A stretch of DNA of 64,000 nucleotides, from the NCBI GenBank assembly GCA_016711105.1, contig JADJTO010000004.1:186001-250000 (forward strand), written 5' to 3'. This document shows, one piece after another, positions 1 to 9,043 of the stretch (within the stretch, counting starts at the first letter, position 1; each line of letters begins with the position of its first letter). The position numbers and the translations under genes were made by a program. Source of the DNA: Micropruina sp. GTDB lineage: Bacteria; Actinomycetota; Actinomycetes; Propionibacteriales; Propionibacteriaceae. The notes under the pieces were generated by a model, which did not search any database, had not been told where the DNA came from, and was given only the letters and a program-made list of their open reading frames with translations.

Positions 1-2
1 TT

Positions 3-1400
3 CGGGCTGCCGTTGCTGCCGTGGATGCACTGGAACTCCTGCTCATGGCGCAGGACTCCCCCGCCGATCAGCTGGCCTACGCCGAAGCTTTAGGCGAGTA
101 CGGCGATGCGGGGGGCTACCACCAAGAAGTGATCTTCGATGCGTGCTGCGTGTCCGCTCTCGGGATCGGCTTCGAGGCGGCCAAGTGGCGCGAGGTCAAC
201 ACCCTGTCCGGTGGCGAGCAGAAGCGGCTAGCCCTGGAGGTGCTACTCCGCGGGCCGGACGAAGTGCTGCTCTTGGACGAGCCCGACAACTACCTCGATG
301 TCCCGGGCAAGCGGTGGCTGGAGGACCAGTTGCGCCTCACCCAGAAGACCGTGCTGTTGGTCAGCCATGATCGGGAGTTGCTGGCTCGAGCGGCAACTCA
401 GATAGCAGCCCTGGAGCTGGGGGCCGCCGGGAACACGCTCTGGGTGCATGGACGGGGCTACGCCGACTTCGCCTCGGCCCGCCAGGAGCGCTTCGAGCGG
501 TTTGAGGAACTACGCCGTCGCTGGGACGAGCAGCACGAGCAGTTGCGGAAGCTGGTTGCGACCTTGAAAGTGAAAGCCACCTACAACGACGGGATGGCTT
601 CGCGGTATCAGGCCGCCCAAACCCGGTTGGCGCGGTTCGAGGCGGCGGGTCCCCCACAGGCGGTCCCACGGCGTCAGGAGTTGTCGATGCGGTTGCACGG
701 CGGACGGACCGGCAAACGGGCGGTCGTGTGTGAGGAGCTGGAACTGAGCGGATTGATGAAGCCGTTCTCCACCGAGATCTGGTTCGGCGACCGGGTTGCG
801 GTGCTGGGCTCCAACGGGTCCGGCAAGTCCCACTTTCTTCGCTTGTTGGCCCGAGGCGGCTCCTCCCCCGAACCCTCGAACACGTCAGTGGATCACGCCA
901 TCATCGAGCCGGTGAACTTCACTGGCGTGGGCAAGTTGGGAGCTCGGGTTCGTCCAGGGTGGTTCGCCCAGACGAATCGCCACCCTGAGCTGACGGGGCG
1001 AAACCTCCTGCAGATTCTGCACCGGGGCGATGACCACCGCGATGGCGTCGGCCAAGAACAAGCAGCCCGCGCCCTAGATCGCTACGAGCTGGCAAAGGCG
1101 TCCGAACAGCGCTACGAGACGTTGTCCGGCGGCCAGCAGGCACGCTTGCAGATTCTCCTGTTAGAACTCGGCGGCGCCACCATGCTCTTGTTGGACGAGC
1201 CCACCGACAACCTCGACATCGAGTCCGCCGAGGCCTTGGAGCATGGCCTCGCCGCCTTCGAGGGCACCGTGGTCGCGGTCACGCACGACCGTTGGTTCGC
1301 GCGGGGCTTCGACCGCTTCCTGGTCTTCGGCAGCGACGGTTCGGTCTACGAATCCGATCAGCCGATCTGGGACGAGGGCCGAGTGCTGCGCTCCCGATAG
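3..1400 (+). CDS. ABC-F family ATPase, 5' end missing
   Basis: Soluble tandem ATP-binding cassette protein of the ABC-F class, whose members bind ribosomes and act in translation control or antibiotic resistance. The reading frame is open from the window edge, so the N-terminus with the first Walker A is missing. What remains shows the first signature LSGGEQKR, first Walker B with DEPDNYLD, a charged linker rich in Arg and Glu, second Walker A GSNGSGKS, second signature LSGGQQAR, second Walker B with DEPTDNLD and the H-loop VTHDRW. There are no membrane segments. The usual ABC-F DEPTNHLD is varied in both halves (DEPDNYLD, DEPTDNLD). The subfamily cannot be assigned. It converges on rho. Confidence 0.9.
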   Translation, partial: RAAVAAVDALELLLMAQDSPADQLAYAEALGEYGDAGGYHQEVIFDACCVSALGIGFEAAKWREVNTLSGGEQKRLALEVLLRGPDEVLLLDEPDNYLDVPGKRWLEDQLRLTQKTVLLVSHDRELLARAATQIAALELGAAGNTLWVHGRGYADFASARQERFERFEELRRRWDEQHEQLRKLVATLKVKATYNDGMASRYQAAQTRLARFEAAGPPQAVPRRQELSMRLHGGRTGKRAVVCEELELSGLMKPFSTEIWFGDRVAVLGSNGSGKSHFLRLLARGGSSPEPSNTSVDHAIIEPVNFTGVGKLGARVRPGWFAQTNRHPELTGRNLLQILHRGDDHRDGVGQEQAARALDRYELAKASEQRYETLSGGQQARLQILLLELGGATMLLLDEPTDNLDIESAEALEHGLAAFEGTVVAVTHDRWFARGFDRFLVFGSDGSVYESDQPIWDEGRVLRSR

Positions 1401-1412
1401 GTCTGGGAGCGC
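1388..1412. terminator. possible hairpin between convergent ABC-F and rho
   Basis: GCGCTCCC at 1388-1395 pairs with GGGAGCGC at 1405-1412 around a 9-base loop that contains the ABC-F stop codon. It sits between two convergent genes only 24 bases apart. There is no T-tract, so termination activity is inference. Confidence 0.35.
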
Positions 1413-1424
1413 CGCCGCCTCAAC

Positions 1425-3254
1425 TCAGTTCTGCGAGGGAGTGGTGCGAGTGACCTGGATCAGGAACTCGCGGTTCGACTCCGTCTTCCGCATCCGCGAC
1501 AACAGCGTCTCCAGCGCGGTCTGGTCATCCAGGCCCGAGAGTGCCCGACGCAGCTTCCAGATGATCTGGAGTTCGTCACGACCCAACAGCAGTTCCTCGC
1601 GACGGGTGCCTGAGGCGTCCACATCGATGGCGGGGAAGATCCGCTTGTCGGCCAGGTCCCGTCGAAGCCGCAACTCCATGTTGCCGGTGCCCTTGAACTC
1701 CTCGAAGATCACGTCGTCCATCTTCGAGCCGGTCTCGATCAACGCGGTGGCAAGGATGGTCAACGACCCCCCGTGCTCGATGTTGCGGGCGGCGCCGAAG
1801 AACTTCTTCGGCGGGTAGAGCGCCGCCGAGTCCACGCCGCCGGAGAGGATCCGACCGGACGCCGGCGCAGCGAGGTTATACGCGCGACCCAGACGAGTGA
1901 TGCCGTCGAGCAGAATGACCACATCGCGGCCCATCTCCACCAGTCGCTTGGCCCGCTCGATCGCCAGTTCGGCGATGGTGGTGTGATCCTCGGCCGGACG
2001 GTCGAAGGTCGAGGCAATCACTTCGCCCTTGACGCTGCGCTGGAAGTCGGTGACCTCTTCGGGACGTTCGTCGACGAGCACCACCATCAGGTGAACTTCA
2101 GGGTTGTTCGTGGTGATCGCATTGGCGATCGCCTGCATGATCAACGTCTTGTCGGCCTTGGGGGGCGAGACGATCAGGCCACGCTGACCCTTGCCAACCG
2201 GAGCGATCAAGTCGACGATGCGGCCGATCATGCCCACCGCCGAGGTCTCCAGCTTCAGCCGATCCTGCGGGTACAAGGGCGTCAGCTTGGCGAACTCCGG
2301 ACGATCCTTGGCCGCCTCCGGGGCGTCCAGGTTGACCGTGTCCAGGCGCACCAGCGGGTTGAACTTCTCCCGCGAACCTTCCTTACCCTGGCGAATCGCG
2401 CCGGTGACGATGTCGCCCTTGCGCAGACCGAACCGCTTCACCATGGACAGCGACACGTAGGCGTCGTTCGGTCCGGGCAGGTAGCCGGTGGTCCGGACGA
2501 AGGCGTAATTGTCCATCACATCGAGGATGCCGTTCACCGGCACCAAGACGTCGTCGTCGGTCACCACCGGGTCGGCCTCCATGCCGGACAGTCCACCCGT
2601 CTGAACCGAACCGCCACGGGTGGTCGTCCGTCGACCCTGCCGATCACGATCACGATCGCGGCTCCGACGACGTCGGCTTCGACGACCGCCCGCGAACTCG
2701 TCATCCTCGACGTTGTTGCGTGGCTGCTGCTGTTGGCCCTGCTGGCGGGGCTGCTCGGCGCGCTCGACACGCTCGGCGGGGGCCTGCGCGCTGTCGGGAG
2801 TCGACGTCACCTCAGTCACGTCAACGGCGTTCTCGACCTCGGGGACGCCGCGCTGGCGACGGCGCCTTCCGCGGGAACCCTCGAGGGCCTCCAGCCGTGC
2901 GGCGACGTCGTCCTGGCCACCCTCGGTCTGTGAGGAAGCAGGCGCGCTCGGTTCGGCAACCTCGCTGGCCGGGCGTTCCACCTCGGCGGCTTGGCGCGGT
3001 TCGGCAACGGGGGTTGACTCCCCGGACGCCTCCGTGGAGGCCGCCCGGTGATTGCGGCGGACGGGAGCCTGCGCCGACTCAGCGGCAGCTTGGCCCCCTC
3101 TTGCGGTCTGGATGGCTTCGATGAGTTGGCCCTTGCGCATGGCGCCGGTGCCCTTGAGACCAAGCGACGCGCCGAGCGTTTTCAGCTCTGGCAGCAACAT
3201 CGCGGTGAGCCCTTTGCCGCCGGATGAGTTGGCGGCCTGGATCGTGTCGGTCAC
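1425..3254 (-). CDS. rho: transcription termination factor Rho
   Basis: Hexameric RNA-dependent ATPase that ends transcription; 609 residues. Residues about 14-50 form the Rho N-terminal SAP-like domain. A long disordered, Arg-rich and acidic insertion follows (about 55-215), typical of actinobacterial Rho. The RNA-binding domain and RecA-like core come next, with DERPEEVTD, SGTRREE and FKGTGNMEL. GTG start at 3254 is chosen because AAGGA lies 5 bases upstream. Odd points: the P-loop reads SPPKADKT where Rho normally has PPKAGKT, and the residues matching E. coli M219 and S266 are Phe and Gly. A weak -10 candidate, TAGGGT at 3456-3451, would give a long 5' leader of about 190 nt. See findings. 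Confidence 0.97.
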   Translation of the reverse strand: MTDTIQAANSSGGKGLTAMLLPELKTLGASLGLKGTGAMRKGQLIEAIQTARGGQAAAESAQAPVRRNHRAASTEASGESTPVAEPRQAAEVERPASEVAEPSAPASSQTEGGQDDVAARLEALEGSRGRRRRQRGVPEVENAVDVTEVTSTPDSAQAPAERVERAEQPRQQGQQQQPRNNVEDDEFAGGRRSRRRRSRDRDRDRQGRRTTTRGGSVQTGGLSGMEADPVVTDDDVLVPVNGILDVMDNYAFVRTTGYLPGPNDAYVSLSMVKRFGLRKGDIVTGAIRQGKEGSREKFNPLVRLDTVNLDAPEAAKDRPEFAKLTPLYPQDRLKLETSAVGMIGRIVDLIAPVGKGQRGLIVSPPKADKTLIMQAIANAITTNNPEVHLMVVLVDERPEEVTDFQRSVKGEVIASTFDRPAEDHTTIAELAIERAKRLVEMGRDVVILLDGITRLGRAYNLAAPASGRILSGGVDSAALYPPKKFFGAARNIEHGGSLTILATALIETGSKMDDVIFEEFKGTGNMELRLRRDLADKRIFPAIDVDASGTRREELLLGRDELQIIWKLRRALSGLDDQTALETLLSRMRKTESNREFLIQVTRTTPSQN

Positions 3255-3540
3255 GTAGGTCCTTTCGGATCAGGTCCGGGGCGGCTCGGAAGCCTTGTGG
3301 CGGCGGACCCTGCTCAGAATGAGCATTGAGTTGGGAGGAAGATCTCGGAATGCGAGCAACCCGCTATGGCTGCTGGTGCTGGTGATCCTCGACGATTGAC
3401 ATCGTCCCGCCCGATCTCACAGGGGCGTTGCACCGACTGGCGCGATGACAACCCTAGCACCGATCCTGCCCGCGTCGACCAGCCACACGCGCGGAAGCCA
3501 CACGCGCCGGGACGCCTCAGGATTTGCCGGACGATCATGG

Positions 3541-4737
3541 TCAGTGGGCGTACTTCTTCTGCCCCTCGCTCGCGACCCGCGCCGTCGTCCACCCCATCAC
3601 CAAACACAGCACCAACAGGGCCACTCCGGCCACGACCCCGATGTTGTCGACCAGTTGACTGAACGGCCCGTAGGTCAACTCGACCTTGTCCCCACCCGGA
3701 AGCTGCTTGAACGGGGCGTAAGCCGTCCACACTGCGTAGAACAACCCCGGTAAGCGGACGTAGAGCGGAAGGCCGACGTTCTTCAGTAACAGCACAGCCA
3801 ACGGGAGAATCCAGACGTAATGGTGCGACCAAGAAATGGGTGAGGCGAGCAAGCTGGTGAGACCAGCAAGGCAGACGGCGAGGGCGAGCTCACCCTGGCG
3901 ATGGACCAGGACCGCGGCGGTCACGCCGATCACCAACACCAACGCGCTGACCACGAGACCGCCGCGGCTGGCCTCGCCGAACAGTCGACTCCACACCCCC
4001 ATGACCGACTGATTGGTCTTGAACAGGATCCCGGAGTTGATCCCGGAATCACCAGCGATCAACCGCGTCCAGTAGAGCCACGACTGCCCTGGAAGAAGGA
4101 CGAAAGCCAGGCCGGTGGCAGCCAGGAAGGTCACAAAACTGATAATGCCCTCTTTGCGCTTGCCCGCGAAGAAGTTGGCCATCGCGACCACCGCCGGGGT
4201 GAGCTTCACCGCGGTCGCCAGGCCGGTCAGCCATCCCTCGGGCAACAGGCGCCGCGCGAAGACCCGTGGGCCCGGCATCGAATCCAGCACAGCAGCGGTC
4301 ACCAGCAGGATGCCCAGCTGACCAAAGCCAAGGGTCTCCCGGACCGGTTCGACAAGCCAGATCGCCGCCGTAGCGGCCAGGCTCAGCTGCCAGCCGCTGA
4401 GCCCCAACCGGAACAGCATGGCCATCACGGCCGCCACGTTCATGGCCAGCCAGATCACCTCGGCCCCGGTCGTCCCGAGGATCGTCCAGGGCACGGTGAG
4501 CAAGGCCGCGAAGGGCGGGTAGATCCACGGGAGCTGACCGGGAACGTTATAGATGTCGCCGCCGGCGAGCAACAGTTGCCCCGTCCGGCGGTAGACGTCC
4601 AGATCGATCATCGCCGGATCCCAGGGTTCAAAGACGCCGCCGGGAATCGTTGTGGCCCCGGCCCACAAGGCGGCCAGCATCGGCCCGATGGCGAGCAGCA
4701 GAACGTGCCCGATCTTCGTCAGGCGGGTGGGCTTCAC
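3541..4737 (-). CDS. GT87 (DUF2029) polyprenol-phosphate mannosyltransferase
   Basis: Integral membrane glycosyltransferase of the GT87/DUF2029 family, which moves mannose from polyprenyl-phosphomannose onto envelope glycolipids such as phosphatidylinositol mannosides. About 398 residues with roughly ten hydrophobic segments. The early loop contains the family's acidic region (DPAMIDLDVYRRTG), followed by IYPPFAALL and a later HHYVWILPL segment. The GTG at 4737 is preferred over an upstream TTG because AGGAG lies 4 bases before it. It is the last gene of the minus-strand group after thrH, with a 73-base gap. The exact acceptor is not known from sequence. Confidence 0.85.
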   Translation of the reverse strand: MKPTRLTKIGHVLLLAIGPMLAALWAGATTIPGGVFEPWDPAMIDLDVYRRTGQLLLAGGDIYNVPGQLPWIYPPFAALLTVPWTILGTTGAEVIWLAMNVAAVMAMLFRLGLSGWQLSLAATAAIWLVEPVRETLGFGQLGILLVTAAVLDSMPGPRVFARRLLPEGWLTGLATAVKLTPAVVAMANFFAGKRKEGIISFVTFLAATGLAFVLLPGQSWLYWTRLIAGDSGINSGILFKTNQSVMGVWSRLFGEASRGGLVVSALVLVIGVTAAVLVHRQGELALAVCLAGLTSLLASPISWSHHYVWILPLAVLLLKNVGLPLYVRLPGLFYAVWTAYAPFKQLPGGDKVELTYGPFSQLVDNIGVVAGVALLVLCLVMGWTTARVASEGQKKYAH

Positions 4738-4810
4738 GACTCTCCTTCGCTGTCGGGGGTGGGCCAAACGCTAGCCCATCGGCCTGCCCAGGGGTGGGGG
4801 CGGGTTCCGT

Positions 4811-5428
4811 TCAGGCGTCCAAGGACAACGTGGCGGCAGCCGAAGCGAAGGCGACCCGCAACTGGTCGTAGTCGAGGACCACGGGGAACTGGGGGAATTC
4901 TTCAATCACCTTGGCCGGCGGCCGAAACAGAATCCCGGCGTCCGCCTCGGCCAACATCGCTGTGTCGTTGTAGGAGTCGCCAGCAGCGATGGTCCGGAAG
5001 TTGAGCGCCCGAAAGGACTGAATCGAGGCGCGCTTCTGGTCGGGCAGACGCAGCCGGTAACCGACCACGCGGTCGTCGGCGACTTCGAGATTGTGGCAGA
5101 ACAGTGTCGGGAACCCGAGCTGTTTCATCAGCGGCATCCCGAACTCGTAGAACGTGTCGGAGAGGATGACCACCTGGAAGCGGTCACGCAGCCAGGCCAG
5201 CATCTCCAACGCCCCCGGCATCGGCCCCAACTCGGCGATCACCGCCTGGATCTCGCTCAGCTTCACCCCGTGTTGATCCAGAACCGCCAGCCGATGCTGC
5301 ATCAGCTCGTCATAGTCAGGCACGTCACGCGTGGTCAGCCGCAACTGGTCAATCCCCGTCCGCTCCGCGACAGCGATCCAGATTTCCGGGACCAGGACAC
5401 CCTCAAGATCGAGACACGCCAGCAACAT
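4811..5428 (-). CDS. thrH: phosphoserine phosphatase / homoserine phosphotransferase ThrH
   Basis: HAD-superfamily enzyme of 205 residues. It matches the Pseudomonas aeruginosa ThrH family along its whole length: the nucleophile motif is LDLEGVLVPE (DxE instead of the usual DxD), followed by ILSDTFYEF (motif II) and GDSYND (motif III). ThrH hydrolyses phosphoserine and can move the phosphate to homoserine, so it can substitute for homoserine kinase ThrB. Its ATG lies two bases after the hom stop with GAGGG upstream, so it is probably co-transcribed and coupled to hom. This context supports a role in threonine synthesis. No thrB or thrC is in the window. Confidence 0.93.
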   Translation of the reverse strand: MLLACLDLEGVLVPEIWIAVAERTGIDQLRLTTRDVPDYDELMQHRLAVLDQHGVKLSEIQAVIAELGPMPGALEMLAWLRDRFQVVILSDTFYEFGMPLMKQLGFPTLFCHNLEVADDRVVGYRLRLPDQKRASIQSFRALNFRTIAAGDSYNDTAMLAEADAGILFRPPAKVIEEFPQFPVVLDYDQLRVAFASAAATLSLDA

Positions 5429-5430
5429 GG

Positions 5431-6735
5431 CTACACGCCCTCGACGCGCATCAGGCCCACGTCGCCCCGAACCACATTCATGGTGCGCAGCTCGGCGACC
5501 GCCCCGGCCATGTCGGAGGCCTGGGCGGTGTGGGTGAGGATCGCCAGGCGAGCCTGCTGCCCGTCTTCCGTGGGCTCGGCGTCCTGCCGCACGGCCTGAA
5601 TCGAGACCCGATGGCGAGCGAAACAGTCGGCGATCTTGGCCAACACCCCTGGCTCGTCATCAACCAGGAGGGAGGCGTAGAACTTGCTCGCTACCGCACC
5701 GCTGCTGGCGATCGGGCGAGCCGAATACGACGACTCGCCTGGACCAGCCACGCCTCGCACCCGGTTTCGGGCCGCTGTGACCACGTCACCGAGAACCGCG
5801 GACGCGGTGGGCGACCCACCCGCTCCCGGGCCCATGAACATCAACTGGCCCGCGTTGCGGGATTCGATGAAGACCGCGTTGAAGGCCCCGGAAACGTTCG
5901 CCAGCGGGTGGTTGGTGGGGACCATGGTCGGGTGCACGCCAACCGCGATGGAGCCGTCCTCAGCCAACGAGGCTCGAGCCAAGAGCTTGATCACGAACCC
6001 CATCTGGCTGGCAGTCGCCACGTCGCTGGCGCTGACCCGGGTTATGCCCTCGCGGACCACGTCATCGAGCTTGACCCGGGTGTGGAAGGCGAGGCTGGCC
6101 AGAATCGCGGCCTTGGCGGCCGCATCAAAGCCCTCGACGTCGGCGGTAGGATCCGGCTCGGCGAAACCGAGGCGCTGCGCCTCGGCCAGGGCCACATCGA
6201 ACGACCAGCCCTGGGTATGCATCTTGTCCAGAATGAAGTTCGTGGTGCCGTTGACGATGCCCATCACCGCGGTGACCTCATCGCCGACCAGGGACTCGCG
6301 CAGCGGACGGACGATCGGGATCGCCCCGGCCACCGCCGCCTCGTAGTAGAGGTCGACGCCGGCGGCCTCGGCTGCGGCGTACAGCGTGGCGCCGTCCTGG
6401 GCCAACAGTTGCTTGTTGGCGGTGATCACAGAGGCCTTGTGCGCGATCGCGGCGAGGATCAGCGAGCGGGCCGGCTCGATGCCCCCCATCACCTCGATCA
6501 CCAAGTCGACATCGGGGCGGGTCGCCAGGGCCATCACATCTGAGGTGACCAACGCGGGATCGATCCCCGGGCGCTCCAGCTCTGGGCGCCGGACACCGAT
6601 GCCGACCAACTCCAGGCGTCGGCCGATCCGCGCAGTGAAGTCGTCACCCTTGCTCAGCAGCAGGCGGGCCACTTGCGATCCCACCACGCCACAGCCGAGG
6701 AGTACCACCTTGAGCGGCTCCGAGTCGGTCAGCAC
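5431..6735 (-). CDS. hom: homoserine dehydrogenase with ACT domain
   Basis: NAD(P)-dependent oxidoreductase that reduces aspartate semialdehyde to homoserine. The N-terminal Rossmann motif is VVLLGCGVVGSQVA, the catalytic domain contains GIVNGTTNFIL, and the C-terminal ACT domain (VLAKIADCFARHRVSI onwards) is the usual site of threonine feedback. An ATG at 6765 overlaps the lysA end but has no ribosome site. The GTG at 6735 has GAGG six bases upstream and gives the normal short N-terminus (434 residues), so it is preferred. The gene is the middle of lysA-hom-thrH. Confidence 0.95.
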   Translation of the reverse strand: MLTDSEPLKVVLLGCGVVGSQVARLLLSKGDDFTARIGRRLELVGIGVRRPELERPGIDPALVTSDVMALATRPDVDLVIEVMGGIEPARSLILAAIAHKASVITANKQLLAQDGATLYAAAEAAGVDLYYEAAVAGAIPIVRPLRESLVGDEVTAVMGIVNGTTNFILDKMHTQGWSFDVALAEAQRLGFAEPDPTADVEGFDAAAKAAILASLAFHTRVKLDDVVREGITRVSASDVATASQMGFVIKLLARASLAEDGSIAVGVHPTMVPTNHPLANVSGAFNAVFIESRNAGQLMFMGPGAGGSPTASAVLGDVVTAARNRVRGVAGPGESSYSARPIASSGAVASKFYASLLVDDEPGVLAKIADCFARHRVSIQAVRQDAEPTEDGQQARLAILTHTAQASDMAGAVAELRTMNVVRGDVGLMRVEGV

Positions 6736-6751
6736 CACAGTCCTCGTTTCT

Positions 6752-8155
6752 TCAGGCACCCGCATCGAGCGCCAGCAGGTCGTCCAGGGTTTCGCGCCGC
6801 AGCAGCGTAGTCAGCCGTCCATCCAGGACGGCCACCACAGGGGGTCGCGGAGTGTGATTGTAGTTGCTCGCCATGGATCGGCTGTACGCCCCCGCCGCCG
6901 GCACAGCGATCAGATCTCCAGGTCGGACGTCACTGGGCAGGAACTCATCGCGAACCAGGATGTCGCCACCCTCACAATGCAGGCCGACCACGCGTGACAG
7001 CACCGGCGGAGCGTCCGAGGTGCGATTGGCCAGGGTCGCGGAATACTCCGCCGCATAGAGGGCCGGACGGATGTTGTCGCTCATCCCGCCGTCCACGGAG
7101 ATGTAGCGCCTGGACAGGCCGCCACCGATCTCCACCGCCTTGACCGTGCCGACCCGGTAGAGCGCTGTTCCCGGCGGGCCACTGATCGAACGTCCGGGTT
7201 CGATCGAGACCCTCGGCACTGCAAGCCCGAAGCCGCGGCATTCATGGAGCACGATCTCGAGCAGGCCTGAGGCCAACTCGCCGGCCGTGGCGGGAGTGTC
7301 GGCCTTGGTGTACGCGATGCCGAAGCCACCTCCAAGATCGAGCTCAGCCAACTCCAGGCCGGTGGCCTCCTTGAACTGGGCGAAGAGCTTCAGCGTCCGC
7401 CTGGCGGCCACCTCGAACCCGTTGGTGTCGAAGATCTGCGAGCCGATGTGGCTGTGGATGCCACGCAGATCGAGGTAGGGGCTGTGATGCGTGCGCACCA
7501 TGGCCACCAGCGCCGCTCCTCCATTGATCGAGAAGCCGAACTTCTGATCCTCATGGGCGGTGGCAATGTACTCATGGGTGTGCGCCTCGACGCCTGTGGT
7601 CACCCGGATCAGCACTTGAGCCACGGTGCCCAGTTCAGCCCCGAGTCGCTCCAACCGACTGATCTCATCGGAGGAATCGACGATGATCCGACCGACGCCG
7701 ACCTCCAGGGCCATCCGCAGTTCGGCTTCGCTCTTGTTGTTGCCGTGAAGTCCGATCCGGGCGGGGTCAACGTCGGCGCGCAGCGCCACGGTCAACTCAC
7801 CGGCCGAGCACACGTCAAGGTTCAGGCCTTCCTCGGCGACCCAGCGGGCCACCCCGGTGCACAGGAATGACTTGCCTGCGTAGTAAACCTCCCAGCCGGC
7901 GAAGGCGGCCTTCCATTCACGGGCCCGCGCCCGAAAGTCGGCCTCGTCGATCACGTAGGCGGGGGTGCCGATCTGCCGGGCGATCTCCTCGACGCTCAGG
8001 CCGGCGATCTCAATCTCGCCGTCCGAGCGACGACTCACACCCGAACTCCACAGCCCCTCAGCTAGGGCGTTCACGTCCCCAGGCTTGGTCAACCAATGCG
8101 GCGCCGGAGAGGTGGCATCGGCATGGATCGAGCCAGCGACGTGCATGTGGGTCAT
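6752..8155 (-). CDS. lysA: diaminopimelate decarboxylase
   Basis: PLP enzyme of fold type III that makes lysine from meso-diaminopimelate; about 467 residues. The PLP lysine lies in YYAGKSF. HIGSQI, EPGRS and CEGGDIL are the other family motifs, the last supplying the cross-subunit active-site Cys. A more upstream in-frame start would overlap the preceding gene; the ATG at 8155 gives the usual actinobacterial N-terminus. It heads the lysA-hom-thrH group, so lysine and threonine branches from aspartate semialdehyde are made together. Confidence 0.96.
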   Translation of the reverse strand: MTHMHVAGSIHADATSPAPHWLTKPGDVNALAEGLWSSGVSRRSDGEIEIAGLSVEEIARQIGTPAYVIDEADFRARAREWKAAFAGWEVYYAGKSFLCTGVARWVAEEGLNLDVCSAGELTVALRADVDPARIGLHGNNKSEAELRMALEVGVGRIIVDSSDEISRLERLGAELGTVAQVLIRVTTGVEAHTHEYIATAHEDQKFGFSINGGAALVAMVRTHHSPYLDLRGIHSHIGSQIFDTNGFEVAARRTLKLFAQFKEATGLELAELDLGGGFGIAYTKADTPATAGELASGLLEIVLHECRGFGLAVPRVSIEPGRSISGPPGTALYRVGTVKAVEIGGGLSRRYISVDGGMSDNIRPALYAAEYSATLANRTSDAPPVLSRVVGLHCEGGDILVRDEFLPSDVRPGDLIAVPAAGAYSRSMASNYNHTPRPPVVAVLDGRLTTLLRRETLDDLLALDAGA

Positions 8156-8219
8156 GAGGGTTAACTCTGCCAGATCCCCCGGACGCTTTTCCCCCTGCCG
8201 GGGGCTGGACCTCACCGGC

Positions 8220-8723
8220 TCAACGCGTGAGGGCGCTGATCTCAATCACCCGCACGGAGGCGAGCCGAAGCGGTTCCGGCTCGGTGACGGTGATCCCGTC
8301 GGCGACCACCCGCACGGCGGCGCAGGCCGGGCCGAGGCACCGCCGACTGAAGCGAACCCCCCAGAGGGTGAAGAACTGGCCGAGGGTGACCTGTTCGGCG
8401 CCGCGACCCTCCAGCCAGACAACCCCTGAGTCATCGTGGGTGTGCGCCGGGCCCTGCACTGCACGCAACCGATCAACCCCGATCCACGCCGGCAGTGGCA
8501 CAGGGGCGCCGTCCAGCCGCACAGTCAGGGTGAGGGTGTGTTGGTTGCTCCGGTCATCGAGCCGCGACTCGGGCACTCCGGCCAGCGCGAGATTCGCCAC
8601 CGCGTCGCGGGGCGCGGGCCAGGGCGGCGCTGTCATGGAGAGCGTCGCAGGAGGTGGAGGGGATCGTCCGGCACACCCGGAAACCAGGAGCGTGACGGCC
8701 AGCAGCAGTGCCCATCTCCTCAT
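8220..8723 (-). CDS. putative lipoprotein
   Basis: 167-residue protein with a typical lipoprotein signal: MRRWALLLAVTLLVSGC, the Cys being the predicted acylation site. The mature part begins with a Pro-rich stretch and then a compact beta-rich-looking domain with two Cys near the C-terminus (RRCLGPACAA) that may form a disulfide. I do not recognise the family. The ATG at 8723 is chosen because it starts the signal peptide; any longer form would read back into the tRNA region. It lies upstream of lysA on the same strand with a 64-base gap. Confidence 0.7.
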   Translation of the reverse strand: MRRWALLLAVTLLVSGCAGRSPPPPATLSMTAPPWPAPRDAVANLALAGVPESRLDDRSNQHTLTLTVRLDGAPVPLPAWIGVDRLRAVQGPAHTHDDSGVVWLEGRGAEQVTLGQFFTLWGVRFSRRCLGPACAAVRVVADGITVTEPEPLRLASVRVIEISALTR

Positions 8724-8792
8724 GGGCCCGAGGATAGCGAGAGGCCGCCCTGAAAGTGCGGTAGAGTCTTCCGCGGCCCGCTCGCGGGTCGG

Positions 8793-8864
8793 GCCCCCGT
8801 AGCTCAGGGGATAGAGCACCGCCCTCCGGAGGCGGGAGCGCGCGTTCGAATCGCGCCGGGGGCG
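8793..8864 (+). tRNA. tRNA-Arg(CCG)
   Basis: A full cloverleaf can be folded: acceptor GCCCCCG with CGGGGGC, D-arm from AGCTC, anticodon stem CCGCC/GGCGG around loop CTCCGGA (anticodon CCG), and T-arm GCGCG-TTCGAAT-CGCGC. CCA is not encoded. A TAGAGT box at 8762-8767 is a plausible -10. Confidence 0.95.
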
Positions 8865-9043
8865 CCCGTAGTAGAAGTTGCCAGAGAAGGCGCAAACAGC
8901 GCTTGACAAGGCACTTCAGGTCCAGTGGTTGGCCTAGCCCAGCAGGGCCGGCCCGCCCGCCGAGGCGGGATCCCTCGCTAGAACGCCCGAAACGCTTTCC
9001 CCGGCACGACCCTGCCTCGCCCGTGCCTGCGCGGGTTTGCGCG

